A stretch of DNA of 64,000 nt from Alkalibacterium pelagium. GTDB lineage: Bacteria > Bacillota > Bacilli > Lactobacillales > Carnobacteriaceae_A. Positions within the stretch are counted from its first letter, which is position 1. Each line of letters begins with the position of its first letter. Of the stretch, positions 36,710 to 47,030 are shown one piece after another. The notes below the pieces were generated by a model. The model had not been told where the DNA came from and did no database searches. It saw nothing but the letters and a program-made list of their open reading frames with translations. The position numbers and the translations under genes are program-made. The stretch lies in the NCBI RefSeq assembly GCF_900109325.1, contig NZ_FNZU01000002.1:124001-188000 (forward strand), read 5' to 3'.

Positions 36710-39124
36710 TTAAATAAAGTCGAGCGGATGATAATCCAGAGAAATAAATAGACCTTTTGCCTGTTCCTTCTGAGTACTTAACAGCAGCTCATGACACTTC
36801 TCTTTCAGTTTCTCTTCTTTTTTATACTTGATGATGGTCTGGAAATGATAGCGGTTATGTGTTCTGGCAATTGACTTTGGAGTCGGCCCCAATATAATAG
36901 CCTGCTTACTTAAGGACGGCTTCAGAAATTGAATGAATTCATGAATTTTCTTAGCTGCAGTCATCTCATTCTCATGACTGACTGACAGTTTAAGCAGATA
37001 GTAATACGGACTATATTCGCTGAGCCGTCTCAGATTCATCTCTTTTTTGAAAAAAGAATCATAATCGTGGTGCTTTGCTTTTTGAATGGCATAATGATCC
37101 GGGTTATAGGACTGAACGATGACTTCTCCAGTCTTCTGCCCACGTCCGGAACGTCCACTCACCTGGGTAAGCAGCTGAAAGGTTTTTTCTGCAGACCGGA
37201 AATCAGGCAGTCCAAGAGATGTATCTGCATTAATGACCCCAACTAAAGTGACATCCGGGAAATCAAGCCCCTTGGCTATCATTTGGGTACCAAGTAAGAT
37301 GTCAGCCTGTTTCTGTTCGAAACGCTTGAACAGTTTCTGATGGGCCCCTTTTTTTCTAGTCGTATCGACATCCATCCGAATGATTCGGGCTTGTGGGAGA
37401 CACTCCTGAAGTTCCTCTTCTACTTTCTGAGTCCCAGTTCCGTAATAACGGATCGCTGGGCTTGTGCATTTAGGACAGTTTCTTGGAATCCCTTCTTCAT
37501 GACCGCAGTAATGGCACTTCATTGTCTTAGTATCCATATGAAGGGTTTGAGAAATGTCACAGTTGGGACATTCAAGTACATATCCGCAGTCTCGGCAGAG
37601 AACAAAAGATGAATACCCTCTTCTATTTAATAGAAGAACAGACTGCTCGTTTCTCTGGATCCGTTTGTCCAGTTCAGACAGAAGTGCATCTGAAAAAGTG
37701 GACCGGTTTCCGTTTTTAGCTTCCTCACGCATATCTATGACCTTGACTTGCGGCATGGCAGCCCGGTTAGCCCGCTCATTCAATTCAAGTAGGGTATAAA
37801 CCCCCTTCATCGCACGCGCCCTTGATTCAAGCGAAGGCGTTGCACTTCCCAGAAGGACAGGACAGTTGTGATACTGTCCCCGCCAGACAGCGATATCGCG
37901 GGCATGATATTTAGGAAACTCTTCCTGCTTGTAAGTGGTCTCATGTTCTTCATCAATGATGATTAGTCCGATACGTTTGAGTGGAGCAAAAATACTGGAA
38001 CGGGCGCCCACCACTACTTGTGCCTGTCCTCTCTCGATTTTTCTCCATTCATCATACTTTTCGCCATCAGATAAACCGCTGTGCAGGACAGCTACATTGT
38101 CACCGAATCGGCCTTTGAAGCGCTCGACCATCTGTGGGGTCAATGCGATTTCAGGCACAAGCATGAGCGCCCCTTTATCTTTTTTAAGAACTTCAGAGAT
38201 CGTCTGAAGATAGACTTCCGTCTTGCCGCTTCCTGTCACACCCTGCAGCAGGAAGACATCATGCTGTTCAGTTTTTACAGCCTTGTCGATTGCGTCGAAA
38301 GCCACTTTCTGATCGGCTGTAAGCGAAAGAGGATGGCTCTGGTCAAAAGTGATATCTGAAAAAGGATCCCTCAAGACTTCCTTATCAACGACCTCACACC
38401 ACCCTTTTCCTTCACCTGTACGAATATGTGACAAGGCAAGGCCATGTTCTTTAAATGCAGTGACTGGCTGTTCTTCTTCCTTTTTCATCTGCTGAAGCAG
38501 GTTTAAAAGCATCAGCTGTTTATGTGCATTTGATGGGATACCCATCTTCATTTCTTCCAGCTGCTCATATGACAATAACGGTCTGACATATTTTTCTGTT
38601 TTGACTGTACTCTTGTCCGTGACGACATAATCAATGTGCACTTTCTTTTCTTTTTCAAGTTTAAGGACAATATCCAGACTGTCTGCTTTTTCTGCTTCTT
38701 CCCAGCTTATTCGGTCTCTCCCTTTAAACAGATCGAACAGCAGATCTTCATCTATTTCATCAATAACACGAATTACCCTTACATACCGCGCTTTTAGAAC
38801 AGCAGGAAGCATCGTCTGATAGCATTTGATCTGAAAGCTGAAAGTCTGATAAGCCAGATCTCTTCCAAGAGCAATCATTTCTTCGCTCAATACCGGCGTA
38901 TTATCCATTAGGGACTGGATCTCTTTTATATCACCGGAGAAAGCTGTCTGATCACTGAATCCGACAACAAAGCCTTGTACCGTTCGGCTTCCCTTCCCAA
39001 AAGGAACGATTACTCTCATGCCTTTTTGAATAAACGCTTCGAAACGTTCAGGGATTTTATAGGAATAAGGCTGATTCGTCTGTAACGTAGGCACGTCCAC
39101 TATAACATCAGCAAATAATGCCAT
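36710..39124 (-). CDS. priA: Primosomal helicase PriA
   Basis: An 804-aa superfamily 2 helicase that reloads the replisome at stalled forks. An N-terminal DNA 3'-end-binding domain (1-105) and winged helix precede the motor. Walker A is LQGVTGSGKTEVY, Walker B IIDEEHETTYK, and motif III LLGSATPSLESR. The zinc-binding cysteines are in CRDCGYVLECPNC and CHYCGH...CPKC. The gene follows coaBC by 13 bases. Confidence 0.96.
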   Translation of the reverse strand: MALFADVIVDVPTLQTNQPYSYKIPERFEAFIQKGMRVIVPFGKGSRTVQGFVVGFSDQTAFSGDIKEIQSLMDNTPVLSEEMIALGRDLAYQTFSFQIKCYQTMLPAVLKARYVRVIRVIDEIDEDLLFDLFKGRDRISWEEAEKADSLDIVLKLEKEKKVHIDYVVTDKSTVKTEKYVRPLLSYEQLEEMKMGIPSNAHKQLMLLNLLQQMKKEEEQPVTAFKEHGLALSHIRTGEGKGWCEVVDKEVLRDPFSDITFDQSHPLSLTADQKVAFDAIDKAVKTEQHDVFLLQGVTGSGKTEVYLQTISEVLKKDKGALMLVPEIALTPQMVERFKGRFGDNVAVLHSGLSDGEKYDEWRKIERGQAQVVVGARSSIFAPLKRIGLIIIDEEHETTYKQEEFPKYHARDIAVWRGQYHNCPVLLGSATPSLESRARAMKGVYTLLELNERANRAAMPQVKVIDMREEAKNGNRSTFSDALLSELDKRIQRNEQSVLLLNRRGYSSFVLCRDCGYVLECPNCDISQTLHMDTKTMKCHYCGHEEGIPRNCPKCTSPAIRYYGTGTQKVEEELQECLPQARIIRMDVDTTRKKGAHQKLFKRFEQKQADILLGTQMIAKGLDFPDVTLVGVINADTSLGLPDFRSAEKTFQLLTQVSGRSGRGQKTGEVIVQSYNPDHYAIQKAKHHDYDSFFKKEMNLRRLSEYSPYYYLLKLSVSHENEMTAAKKIHEFIQFLKPSLSKQAIILGPTPKSIARTHNRYHFQTIIKYKKEEKLKEKCHELLLSTQKEQAKGLFISLDYHPLDFI

Positions 39125-39137
39125 CTGATTCTTCCTT

Positions 39138-40337
39138 TCAGTTCATATTCTTGACCAGCCAGTCGATGACTTCGACTGAAATTTCTGATTTGCTTCTTAA
39201 GCTTATCGTAACGGGTTCTGATTGTCTCGACAGCAGGGTCACTTCATTTTCATCCACATTAAAGCCTCTGTCTTTTTTACCGACATCATTTGCAATGATC
39301 AAGTCTGCATTTTTATCATTCAGTTTCTTTTCAGCGTACTGAATCAGATCTTCCGTTTCAGCTGCAAAACCGATGAGCACCTGATTTGTTTTTTTCATTT
39401 CTCCCAGGCTTCTAAGTATGTCCGGGTTTTTCTTGAACGATAAGGTTAAGGTGTCCTTTTTCTTCATCTTCTGTTTTTCAACGGTAGCAGGCGCGTAATC
39501 GGATACCGCAGCAGCCATGATTACTGCATCCGCATCGTCAAACTCATCGAACACAGTTTTCTGCATCTCTTCAGCAGACTCAACAGGGATACGGGTAATA
39601 TAATCTGGTGTATCCAGCTGACTTGCACTGATTAAGACCACATCGGCTCCTCGCTTCCAGGCCTCCACTGCCAATGCATGACCCATTTTTCCTGACGAAT
39701 CATTCGAGATATATCTTACCGGATCGATCCGTTCTTTTGTTCCGCCGGCAGTCACAAGGATTTTTCTGCCTTTTAAAGGAAGACTTTCAGATTTCTCTCT
39801 CATGAAAGCTTCCAGCTCATGTATGATCCTTGATTTTTCAGGAAACCGTCCTTCTCCACTGTATCCTTCAGCCAGAAAGCCAGTATCAGGGGTCATGACA
39901 TATATGCCTCTATTTGAAAGCTTTTCGATATTTTCCTGAGTCACTGTATTTCTGTACATATTTCCGTTCATAGCCGGAACTGTAAATATCGGGCGAGTCA
40001 CTGCAAGAAGAGCAGATGTCACGAAATTATCAGCTATTCCATGTGCCATTTTTGCGAGGGTATTAGCAGTCAAGGGGGCCACTAAAGAAAAGTCCGCCCA
40101 GTCAGCCAAATTGATATGATTGACAATACTTGGATCATCTTCTGCGTAGGTATCAATATAAACGGTATGTTTGCTCAGGATCTGAAAGGTCAAGGGTGTG
40201 ACGAATTCTGCTGCACCTTTTGTCATAGCTACACGTACTTCCGCCCCATATTTAATGAGCTCTCTTAATAAGTCTACTGTTTTATAGACAGCTATTCCTC
40301 CTGTTACATATAGAGCGATTTTTTTCCCGTTGATCAT
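39138..40337 (-). CDS. coaBC: Bifunctional CoaBC (coenzyme A synthesis)
   Basis: A 399-aa protein with two activities. The N-terminal CoaC is an FMN-dependent phosphopantothenoylcysteine decarboxylase (PAMNGNMYRN). The C-terminal CoaB is the phosphopantothenate-cysteine ligase (ILVTAGGTKERIDPVRYISN, SSGKMGHALA). They are two steps from phosphopantothenate to phosphopantetheine. The start is an ATG with AGGTGACCT ribosome site. A terminator lies between rpoZ and this gene, so an additional promoter probably exists. Confidence 0.95.
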   Translation of the reverse strand: MINGKKIALYVTGGIAVYKTVDLLRELIKYGAEVRVAMTKGAAEFVTPLTFQILSKHTVYIDTYAEDDPSIVNHINLADWADFSLVAPLTANTLAKMAHGIADNFVTSALLAVTRPIFTVPAMNGNMYRNTVTQENIEKLSNRGIYVMTPDTGFLAEGYSGEGRFPEKSRIIHELEAFMREKSESLPLKGRKILVTAGGTKERIDPVRYISNDSSGKMGHALAVEAWKRGADVVLISASQLDTPDYITRIPVESAEEMQKTVFDEFDDADAVIMAAAVSDYAPATVEKQKMKKKDTLTLSFKKNPDILRSLGEMKKTNQVLIGFAAETEDLIQYAEKKLNDKNADLIIANDVGKKDRGFNVDENEVTLLSRQSEPVTISLRSKSEISVEVIDWLVKNMN

Positions 40338-40420
40338 TAGGTCACCTCATTACTGTTTTTATTAGTTTACCAATTTTCTGACTCAGTGTCCTCATAATAA
40401 TTTTTCAGTCCGAACACTAG

Positions 40421-40481
40421 AAAAAACCTCTGAACTTGTCCAGCAAAGAAAAATCTTTGGTGAACAGACGATCAGAGGTTT
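40421..40481 (-). terminator. Terminator between rpoZ and coaBC
   Basis: AAACCTCTGA (40424-40433) pairs with TCAGAGGTTT (40472-40481), with an inner CAAAGA / TCTTTG stem. The minus-strand product ends in six or more Ts. It lies 8 bases past the rpoZ stop and separates gmk-rpoZ from coaBC onward. Confidence 0.78.
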
Positions 40482-40488
40482 CATGCAT

Positions 40489-40701
40489 TTAGTTAGAAAG
40501 ACTATCCGGATCCATGACCAGATCACCGGATTTAATTTCCTCAAGAGCTTTCCCGACATTCTTATGACTTTCGTAAGTATCCAGCATAGCAGCTGACTGG
40601 TTATCGTGAAGGTGTTTGGCTCTCTTGGCAGCCAGTATCACCAATGAATATTTCGAATCGATTTTTTTAAGTAAATCATCCTGTGAAGGGTATAAAAGCA
40701 T
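40489..40701 (-). CDS. rpoZ: RNA polymerase omega subunit
   Basis: A 70-aa small subunit that stabilises RNA polymerase assembly. Typical features are YPSQDDLLKKIDSKYSLVIL and AAKRAKHL. It overlaps the gmk stop by one base. The gmk-rpoZ pairing is standard in Bacillota. Confidence 0.93.
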   Translation of the reverse strand: MLLYPSQDDLLKKIDSKYSLVILAAKRAKHLHDNQSAAMLDTYESHKNVGKALEEIKSGDLVMDPDSLSN

Positions 40702-41318
40702 TATTCCATCTCCTCTATTATCTCTGCGTATTCTCTTAAGTTCCTTGTCACTTTAAGGTGTTCGCTTTCGATGATGTTTCGAATTTTTCTTGCTGCATTT
40801 TTCACTGTATCATTCTCTACCACATAATCGTAATATTGAATCAGCTTAAGTTCTTCAACTGCCTTATGCATTCGTCTCTCAATCATTTCATCACTGTCTG
40901 TTCCACGGTTGACGATTCGTGACTTAAGTTCATCCAGATCAGGTGGCGACAGAAAAATAAAGATTCCCTCAGGCATTTTTTCTCTGACCTTCAATGCCCC
41001 CTGAACCTCGATCTCCAGAAAAACATCACGGCCTTCATCAAGCGTCTGATTGACATAATCCAATGGAGTACCATAGTAGTTCCCAACATACTCCGCATAT
41101 TCCAGCAGGCCGTCTTCTGCAATCAGCTGTTCAAATTCTTCTTTAGTTCTGAAAAAGTAGTCAATGCCTTCTTTTTCACCTTCACGTCTTTTACGTGTGG
41201 TCATTGAAATGGAATAATCGAATTCATTTGAATAATTATCGAAAATTGCTTTTCTTACTGTTCCTTTTCCTACCCCGGACGGGCCGGACAGAACGATTAG
41301 TAATCCTCTATCTTTCAT
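40701..41318 (-). CDS. gmk: Guanylate kinase
   Basis: A 205-aa kinase that makes GDP from GMP and ATP. The P-loop is [11 protein letters not shown] (10-20), the GMP-binding region [17 protein letters not shown], then [14 protein letters not shown]. The start is an ATG behind GGAAGG. A minus-strand extended -10 (TGG-TAGAAT at 41365-41373) lies about 50 bases upstream and may start this operon. Confidence 0.96.
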   Translation of the reverse strand: MKDRGLLIVLSGPSGVGKGTVRKAIFDNYSNEFDYSISMTTRKRREGEKEGIDYFFRTKEEFEQLIAEDGLLEYAEYVGNYYGTPLDYVNQTLDEGRDVFLEIEVQGALKVREKMPEGIFIFLSPPDLDELKSRIVNRGTDSDEMIERRMHKAVEELKLIQYYDYVVENDTVKNAARKIRNIIESEHLKVTRNLREYAEIIEEME

Positions 41319-41401
41319 TTACAAGTCCTTCCCAACACAAATTCTCCATGAAAACTTATCCTCAATTCTACCATATTAAACTATAGAAATGAAAGGTAAT
41401 T

Positions 41402-42781
41402 TTACTTTTCCCCATACAAACCTAATTTTTTGTTCAAAAGATATTTACAGTATAAAGCAATAATGAACGGAAAAGGTCTTGTTCGGATCATAAGCTTATA
41501 GAAAGGCGTGTCCCACTTAAGCTGCTCATCTTCAAGTCTCTCAAGAATCTGAATAACAAGTGACCGGTTCGATATGAGCGGTAATCCTTCAAGAAATTCC
41601 TCGGTCCACTCTTTTCCACTTAAAAGAAACCGGGGTTCAAACTCATCGACAGGCTTTTTCCGTTCTGCCTCTCTCATTTTTATCAGACGGTGGATCAGCT
41701 CACTTTGGAACTCGTCTACACTGTATATTTTATCAGGGATCATGTTGAATAGTTTACCTGTCAATTCACATAAAACTAAAGAAACAGTGGTCTCATCGAC
41801 TGTCCCACCCCATCGTTTTTCGAGCTCCTTCAAGAGGATCAGCTGATGGTTATCCTTTTTAATATAATCATAGACCCCTTTTGAGCGTTTCCCAGTCAGA
41901 AGGCCATTCAAGGCCACATAAAAGACAGATTCATCCTTGTCTAGTGTCTCGCTATCATAAGTATACCATAGACCTTTATAGAGGTCCGGTCTGGCTAACT
42001 TCATCGTCTCACAGTAGCCCAGTTCTATATTCACTTCTGTCCTGTTCGTGTCAAAAAGCAGCATATCTCCAAGCGGCCACTTTGTTCGGATCAGTAATGA
42101 CTCACATTCTTCTATCCGATGGTCATAATGCAGAAGGCCTGGACCCTGAACATCGACAAGAATAATCTGATCAGGTGCTTTATTCAAGGCCATATTTATC
42201 GGTATATTATTGCGGTAACCCCCATCAATGTACGGTGTCCCATCGATTATTTTTTTCTGAATAGCCGGATAGAGCGAAGCACTGGCAAGAAGGTAGTCAT
42301 TCAGCCTGCCTTCTTCAATATCGTCCAGAAAATAATACTCGATTTCTCTCGTCTTCAGGTTGGTTGTCGACAGACCGAAGACTGTTCCATCGTTTCTTAT
42401 CTTATTTTCATCATCGATATACGAATCGATGAGTTCTTTTAAAGGAGCGGAACTCACTCCTTTTTCTCGAATGATTTTGATCAGAAAACCAGTTAGTGTC
42501 CGCCGGTACTCCTTAAAACTGTCTATTTTCAGTGGAGTATCCATATCCAGAACCTTACCTGTTTCGATTTCTTTCCACATGCTTTCTGCCTCAGACACAT
42601 CACCCAGAATGTAAAGCGCCCCGTTCAGAGCGCCCACTGATGTTCCTGTAATGATATCGGGAACATAGTCCAACTCATCAAGTGCTCTCCAAACACCTAT
42701 TTCAAATGAGCCGCGAGCACCGCCTCCGCCAAAAACAAGTGCTCTCTTTTTGTTCTTCTTTTCAAAAAAGGATGATGTCAT
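41402..42781 (-). CDS. Patatin-like phospholipase
   Basis: A 459-aa patatin-family hydrolase. The oxyanion loop is FGGGGARGSFEIGV, the nucleophile elbow GTSVG (Ser48), and the catalytic Asp lies in YIDGGYRNN (about 186), forming a Ser-Asp dyad. No signal peptide is visible, so it probably acts on membrane lipids from inside. About 170 C-terminal residues past the patatin core are unassigned. It lies between the V-ATPase terminator and gmk. The substrate is not known. Confidence 0.85.
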   Translation of the reverse strand: MTSSFFEKKNKKRALVFGGGGARGSFEIGVWRALDELDYVPDIITGTSVGALNGALYILGDVSEAESMWKEIETGKVLDMDTPLKIDSFKEYRRTLTGFLIKIIREKGVSSAPLKELIDSYIDDENKIRNDGTVFGLSTTNLKTREIEYYFLDDIEEGRLNDYLLASASLYPAIQKKIIDGTPYIDGGYRNNIPINMALNKAPDQIILVDVQGPGLLHYDHRIEECESLLIRTKWPLGDMLLFDTNRTEVNIELGYCETMKLARPDLYKGLWYTYDSETLDKDESVFYVALNGLLTGKRSKGVYDYIKKDNHQLILLKELEKRWGGTVDETTVSLVLCELTGKLFNMIPDKIYSVDEFQSELIHRLIKMREAERKKPVDEFEPRFLLSGKEWTEEFLEGLPLISNRSLVIQILERLEDEQLKWDTPFYKLMIRTRPFPFIIALYCKYLLNKKLGLYGEK

Positions 42782-42845
42782 GACTGTTGCCTCCTGGCCG
42801 ATAGCCTATTTTCATTCTATAAAGTTCCCTAATTATCAATACTAT

Positions 42846-42902
42846 GTAAAAACAGTGAAAACAGATATAAGATCTAAGCATCTTATCATCTATTTTCACT
42901 GT
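42846..42902 (-). terminator. Terminator of the ntp operon
   Basis: A long imperfect hairpin: ACAGTGAAAA-AGAT-TAAGAT (from 42852) pairs with ATCTTAT-ATCT-TTTTCACTGT (to 42902). Five Ts follow the stem on the minus strand. It lies just past the ntpD stop. Confidence 0.85.
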
Positions 42903-42914
42903 CTCCGCCAGTTA

Positions 42915-43547
42915 CTACTGTCCCATGTCTTTTACTTTCATCAGACGTGTAATAGCTGAACGTTCACTTTCATCAAGCTTCATTCGAATGAAATAAATCG
43001 TTTCTTCGAGCTGCGGGATGGTCATATACTCCAGCGCATTAACTCGTCTTCTTGTTTTTTCAATTTCATCTGCCATCAGCTGACATGTTTTCTCGATTTC
43101 AGCGAGTTCAAGCATCTCTGGCATGACTTCAACCAGGTATTCAAAAGTTAAATCCAGTTCACCATTTGAATTCAAGTAGCCGTAACTTAGTTCACTCGCA
43201 TCTTCTGTATGAGAATCATAATGAAAATTCATTTGAGGGACACGCACACTCATAATATTCTTGCGATCGATGTTCAGAGATACGCTCTGGCTCGGCACAG
43301 CCATCAGTTCCTCAATATAATTTTCATGTAGCAACGACTTGGCCATAGCAAACGACTGCATCGCTTTCTCGAGCTTTTCTTCTACCTGATTTCTGAGTTC
43401 ATTATTCTTTCTGATGAGCTGAATGAACTGACGCATCAGTTCATCCTGCTTGTCTTTCAGAAGCTTGTGCCCTCTGCTGGCAAGGTTCAATCTTTTTTTC
43501 AGATTAGCCAGTTCCATACGAGTGGGGTTGACATTTAATTTAGCCAT
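42915..43547 (-). CDS. ntpD: V-type ATPase subunit D
   Basis: A 210-aa central-stalk (rotor) subunit, mostly coiled coil. The N-terminus reads [19 protein letters not shown] and the C-terminus [20 protein letters not shown], both typical of V/A-ATPase D. It is the last gene of the operon and lies 5 bases past ntpB. In Enterococcus hirae this gene is followed by ntpH and ntpJ; here a terminator follows. Confidence 0.94.
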   Translation of the reverse strand: MAKLNVNPTRMELANLKKRLNLASRGHKLLKDKQDELMRQFIQLIRKNNELRNQVEEKLEKAMQSFAMAKSLLHENYIEELMAVPSQSVSLNIDRKNIMSVRVPQMNFHYDSHTEDASELSYGYLNSNGELDLTFEYLVEVMPEMLELAEIEKTCQLMADEIEKTRRRVNALEYMTIPQLEETIYFIRMKLDESERSAITRLMKVKDMGQ

Positions 43548-43552
43548 TTACC

Positions 43553-44929
43553 TCACTCTCCTTTTGGCAGGTATTTGTCAAGCATATCATCCTTGATACG
43601 TTTCAGTTCTGCACGAGGCAGGACTTTCAGAAGATCCCAGCCAAGATCCAGTGTTTCCTGGATCGTACGGTTAGTGTAGTTCCCCTGATTCACATACTCT
43701 TTTTCGAATTTATTCGTAAACTCGACATATTTTCTGTCTGTTTCTGACAGAGCAGCCTCACCTAAAACGGCAGACAATTCTTTTGCTTCTTTCCCCTGTG
43801 CATAGGCAGAGAAAATCTGGTTCATTGTCGGCGCATGGTCTACTCTCGTCTTCCCTTCACCTGTCCCTTTGTCTTTTAGTCGAGACAGAGAAGGAAGAAC
43901 ATTGATCGGTGGCTGGTAGCCCTGGTTATAAAGTTCACGGGACAATATGATCTGTCCTTCAGTGATATACCCTGTCAGATCGGGGATCGGATGGGTAATG
44001 TCATCCTCAGGCATAGTCAGAATCGGAATCTGTGTCACAGATCCTTTTGTTCCTTCCAGTCGACCTGCACGTTCATACAATGTCGCTAAGTTTGTGTACA
44101 GATACCCAGGATATCCTCGACGTCCAGGCACCTCACGACGAGCAGCTGATATTTCACGCAGGGCTTCGGCATAGTTAGTCATGTCGGTCATGATGACCAG
44201 AACATGCATGTCTTTTTCGAAAGCCAGGTATTCGGCAGCAGTCAACGCCATTCTTGGTGTTGCAATACGTTCGATTGCCGGATCATCTGCAAGGTTGATG
44301 AACAGAACAGACCGGTCAATCGCTCCAGTTTTCTTGAAGTCGTTCATAAAGTACTCGGCTTCTTCAAATGTGATCCCGATTGCAGCAAATACGACAGCAA
44401 ATTTTTCATCTGCATTCGTTACGCTAGCCTGACGGGCGATTTGAGCAGCCAATTCTTTGTGCGGAAGGCCAGAACCGGAAAATACTGGAAGCTTCTGTCC
44501 ACGAACAAGTGTATTCAGGTGATCGATCGTAGAAATACCTGTCTGAATGAATTCATCCGGATAATCTCTAGCAATCGGGTTAATTGCGATACCATTGATA
44601 TCCAGACTTTTTTCAGGGATCAGGTTTGGTCCCCCATCACTGACTCGCCCCATCCCATCAAAGGTTCGTCCAATCATATCTTCTGACACATCTAAAGAGA
44701 GAGGTTTGGCCAGGAAGCGCACTTTAGTTTCTTCCAGGTTGATGCCTGTGGATCCTTCGAACAATTGAACCACTGCTTTGTCTCCGTTGATCTCAAGGAC
44801 TTGTCCTCTTCTGCGCTCGCCGGTTTGAAGTTCGATATCGACCAGTTCGTCAAATTTCACGCCTTCGACACCTTCGACCGTCATCAGCGGGCCGACTACT
44901 TCGGAAACTGTCTTATACTCTTTAAGCAT
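43553..44929 (-). CDS. ntpB: V-type ATPase subunit B (non-catalytic)
   Basis: A 458-aa regulatory nucleotide-site subunit of the V1 hexamer. It lacks the P-loop lysine: [15 protein letters not shown] stands in its place, as expected for B. Other stretches are [20 protein letters not shown] and [20 protein letters not shown]. The start overlaps the ntpA stop by 8 bases. It alternates with A in the A3B3 head. Confidence 0.96.
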   Translation of the reverse strand: MLKEYKTVSEVVGPLMTVEGVEGVKFDELVDIELQTGERRRGQVLEINGDKAVVQLFEGSTGINLEETKVRFLAKPLSLDVSEDMIGRTFDGMGRVSDGGPNLIPEKSLDINGIAINPIARDYPDEFIQTGISTIDHLNTLVRGQKLPVFSGSGLPHKELAAQIARQASVTNADEKFAVVFAAIGITFEEAEYFMNDFKKTGAIDRSVLFINLADDPAIERIATPRMALTAAEYLAFEKDMHVLVIMTDMTNYAEALREISAARREVPGRRGYPGYLYTNLATLYERAGRLEGTKGSVTQIPILTMPEDDITHPIPDLTGYITEGQIILSRELYNQGYQPPINVLPSLSRLKDKGTGEGKTRVDHAPTMNQIFSAYAQGKEAKELSAVLGEAALSETDRKYVEFTNKFEKEYVNQGNYTNRTIQETLDLGWDLLKVLPRAELKRIKDDMLDKYLPKGE

Positions 44930-46706
44930 CTGATTCTACACCGCCTTTCTCTAGTACTGTCTGAATGTCATCTTTAGTTTGAGTACGGATTGTCTCAATC
45001 GTTTTGATTTCATCTTCACTTATATATTTCATTCGACCGATGCGTTCACGGACATCTTCAGTGCCTTTGATAATTTCATCATAATAGGCACCCAGATCCA
45101 TCGCACGTACTGCCTGATCTTCATAATTTAAAATCGTGTAAAGCATTTCGTACTGTTTGTTTCTAGATGTGTAAGTATCCACATCATCGAATGCATTCTG
45201 CTGTAGGAAGTCCTCACGAATCATTCTCGCTACAACCAGTTTCAAGCGGTCTCGCTCTGACAGAGATTCTACTCCGACCAGACGAACGATTTCCTGTAGT
45301 TCGGATTCATCCTGCAGGAGGGCTTTCGCTCTAGTAACCATTCCATTCCAGTCTTCTCCCAACTGCTTACCAACATAGTCATTCATTTCATTACTATATA
45401 ATGAATAGGAATTCAGCCAGTTGATTGACGGGAAGTGACGTCTTTGAGCAAGAGAACTATCTAGACCCCAGAATACTTTAGCTACACGCAGAGTGTTCTG
45501 TGTAACGGGTTCAGATGTATCCCCTCCAGGAGGAGATACGGCACCAATAGCTGTAATGCTTCCTGTACGGTCTCCAGATCCAAGAGTAACAACTTTACCT
45601 GCTCGTTCATAGTACTCCGCTAGACGAGACCCAAGGTAAGCGGGATATCCTTCATCACCAGGCATTTCTTCAAGACGACCTGACATCTCACGTAAAGCCT
45701 CTGCCCATCTGGACGTAGAGTCAGCCATGATCGCAACGGAGTAACCCATATCACGGAAATACTCTGCAATAGTGATTCCAGTGTAGATAGATGCTTCACG
45801 AGCCGCTACAGGCATGTTCGATGTATTGGCAATCAGTACGGTACGTTCCATGATTGATTCTCCGGTATTTGGATCGATCAGCTCAGGAAACTCATTAATA
45901 ACATCCGTCATCTCATTCCCGCGTTCTCCGCAGCCTACGTAGACAACTAAATCAACATCTGCCCACTTTGCAATCTGGTGCTGAACTACTGTTTTTCCGG
46001 CTCCAAATGGTCCTGGAACAGCGGCAGCTCCACCTTTAGCAACTGGGAAGAATGTATCGATGACACGCTGACCGGTAATTAGTGGTTCTTCCGGGTTCAG
46101 CTTTGTTTTTATCGGACGGCCTCTTCTTACTGGCCATTTCTGCATCATAGTGAACTCTTTATCGCCGTCTTCTGTCTCCAGTACATAGATAGATTCACTA
46201 ATTGTAAACGTTCCTGCAGAAATTGACTTTATTTTACCTTTGACTCCGTGAGGAACCATGATGCGGTGTTCGATCACGTTTGTTTCCTGAACGATACCGA
46301 CGATGTCGCCCTCAGAGACCTCCGTTCCTTCTTCAAGGGATGGAGTGAATTCCCATTGCTTTTCACGATTCAGCGGCTCGATGGACATGCCGCGCTCAAG
46401 AAAGTTGCTGTTAGTTTTTTCCATAAATTCATCCAGTGGTCTCTGGATCCCATCAAACATCTGAGAAATCATACCCGGAGCAAGCTCTACGGATAACGCT
46501 TCACCAGTTGTTTCAACGACTTCACCCGGACCTACCATAGACGTTTCTTCGTATACCTGTATAGAGGCAACGTCGTTTCTCATTTCAATGATTTCACCGA
46601 TAAGGCCTAGTTTACCTACACGGCAAATATCCTGTATATTAGCTGTTTCCATCCCTTTAGCTGTAACTAAGGGGCCAGAAACACTTACTATCGTTCCTTT
46701 ACTCAA
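44922..46706 (-). CDS. ntpA: V-type ATPase subunit A (catalytic)
   Basis: The 594-aa catalytic subunit that hydrolyses ATP to drive ion pumping. The P-loop is [11 protein letters not shown] (about 233-243). The N-terminal non-homologous insert of V/A-type A subunits is present (about 110-190). Catalytic glutamate region GCGERGNEM and [20 protein letters not shown] follow. It is coded in frame with ntpG upstream and ntpB downstream with very short gaps. Confidence 0.96.
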   Translation of the reverse strand: MSKGTIVSVSGPLVTAKGMETANIQDICRVGKLGLIGEIIEMRNDVASIQVYEETSMVGPGEVVETTGEALSVELAPGMISQMFDGIQRPLDEFMEKTNSNFLERGMSIEPLNREKQWEFTPSLEEGTEVSEGDIVGIVQETNVIEHRIMVPHGVKGKIKSISAGTFTISESIYVLETEDGDKEFTMMQKWPVRRGRPIKTKLNPEEPLITGQRVIDTFFPVAKGGAAAVPGPFGAGKTVVQHQIAKWADVDLVVYVGCGERGNEMTDVINEFPELIDPNTGESIMERTVLIANTSNMPVAAREASIYTGITIAEYFRDMGYSVAIMADSTSRWAEALREMSGRLEEMPGDEGYPAYLGSRLAEYYERAGKVVTLGSGDRTGSITAIGAVSPPGGDTSEPVTQNTLRVAKVFWGLDSSLAQRRHFPSINWLNSYSLYSNEMNDYVGKQLGEDWNGMVTRAKALLQDESELQEIVRLVGVESLSERDRLKLVVARMIREDFLQQNAFDDVDTYTSRNKQYEMLYTILNYEDQAVRAMDLGAYYDEIIKGTEDVRERIGRMKYISEDEIKTIETIRTQTKDDIQTVLEKGGVESDA

Positions 46707-46718
46707 AATCGTACCCTC

Positions 46719-47030
46719 CTATAAAATATTTTGACCCACTGCTTTTTCGACATTTTCCTGCACACGTTTTTTACCAATACCACGTGAGCCTGCATGATTA
46801 GGGATCAAAATGATGGCAGGTTTCATTTTAGCGTCATAGCGTCTAATCGTTTCAGGGACTAATTCTGCCAATTGTTCTGTCAGGTAAATCACACCATAAT
46901 CCTTGTCAGCCAGACTGTCGATGATCCGACGGGTCTCTTTTGCTTCTGATGCGAAATAAACAGAAAATCCAAGCATTTTGAATGCCAGAACAGAATCTTT
47001 ATCTCCGACAACTCCAATTTTATTGGGCAT
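46719..47030 (-). CDS. ntpG: V-type ATPase subunit F (NtpG)
   Basis: A 103-aa small central-stalk subunit, named NtpG in Enterococcus. The start IGVVGDKDSVLAFKMLGFSV and the middle YGVIYLTEQLAELVPE are typical of the F subunit Rossmann-like fold. It overlaps the end of ntpC by 11 bases. Confidence 0.92.
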   Translation of the reverse strand: MPNKIGVVGDKDSVLAFKMLGFSVYFASEAKETRRIIDSLADKDYGVIYLTEQLAELVPETIRRYDAKMKPAIILIPNHAGSRGIGKKRVQENVEKAVGQNIL

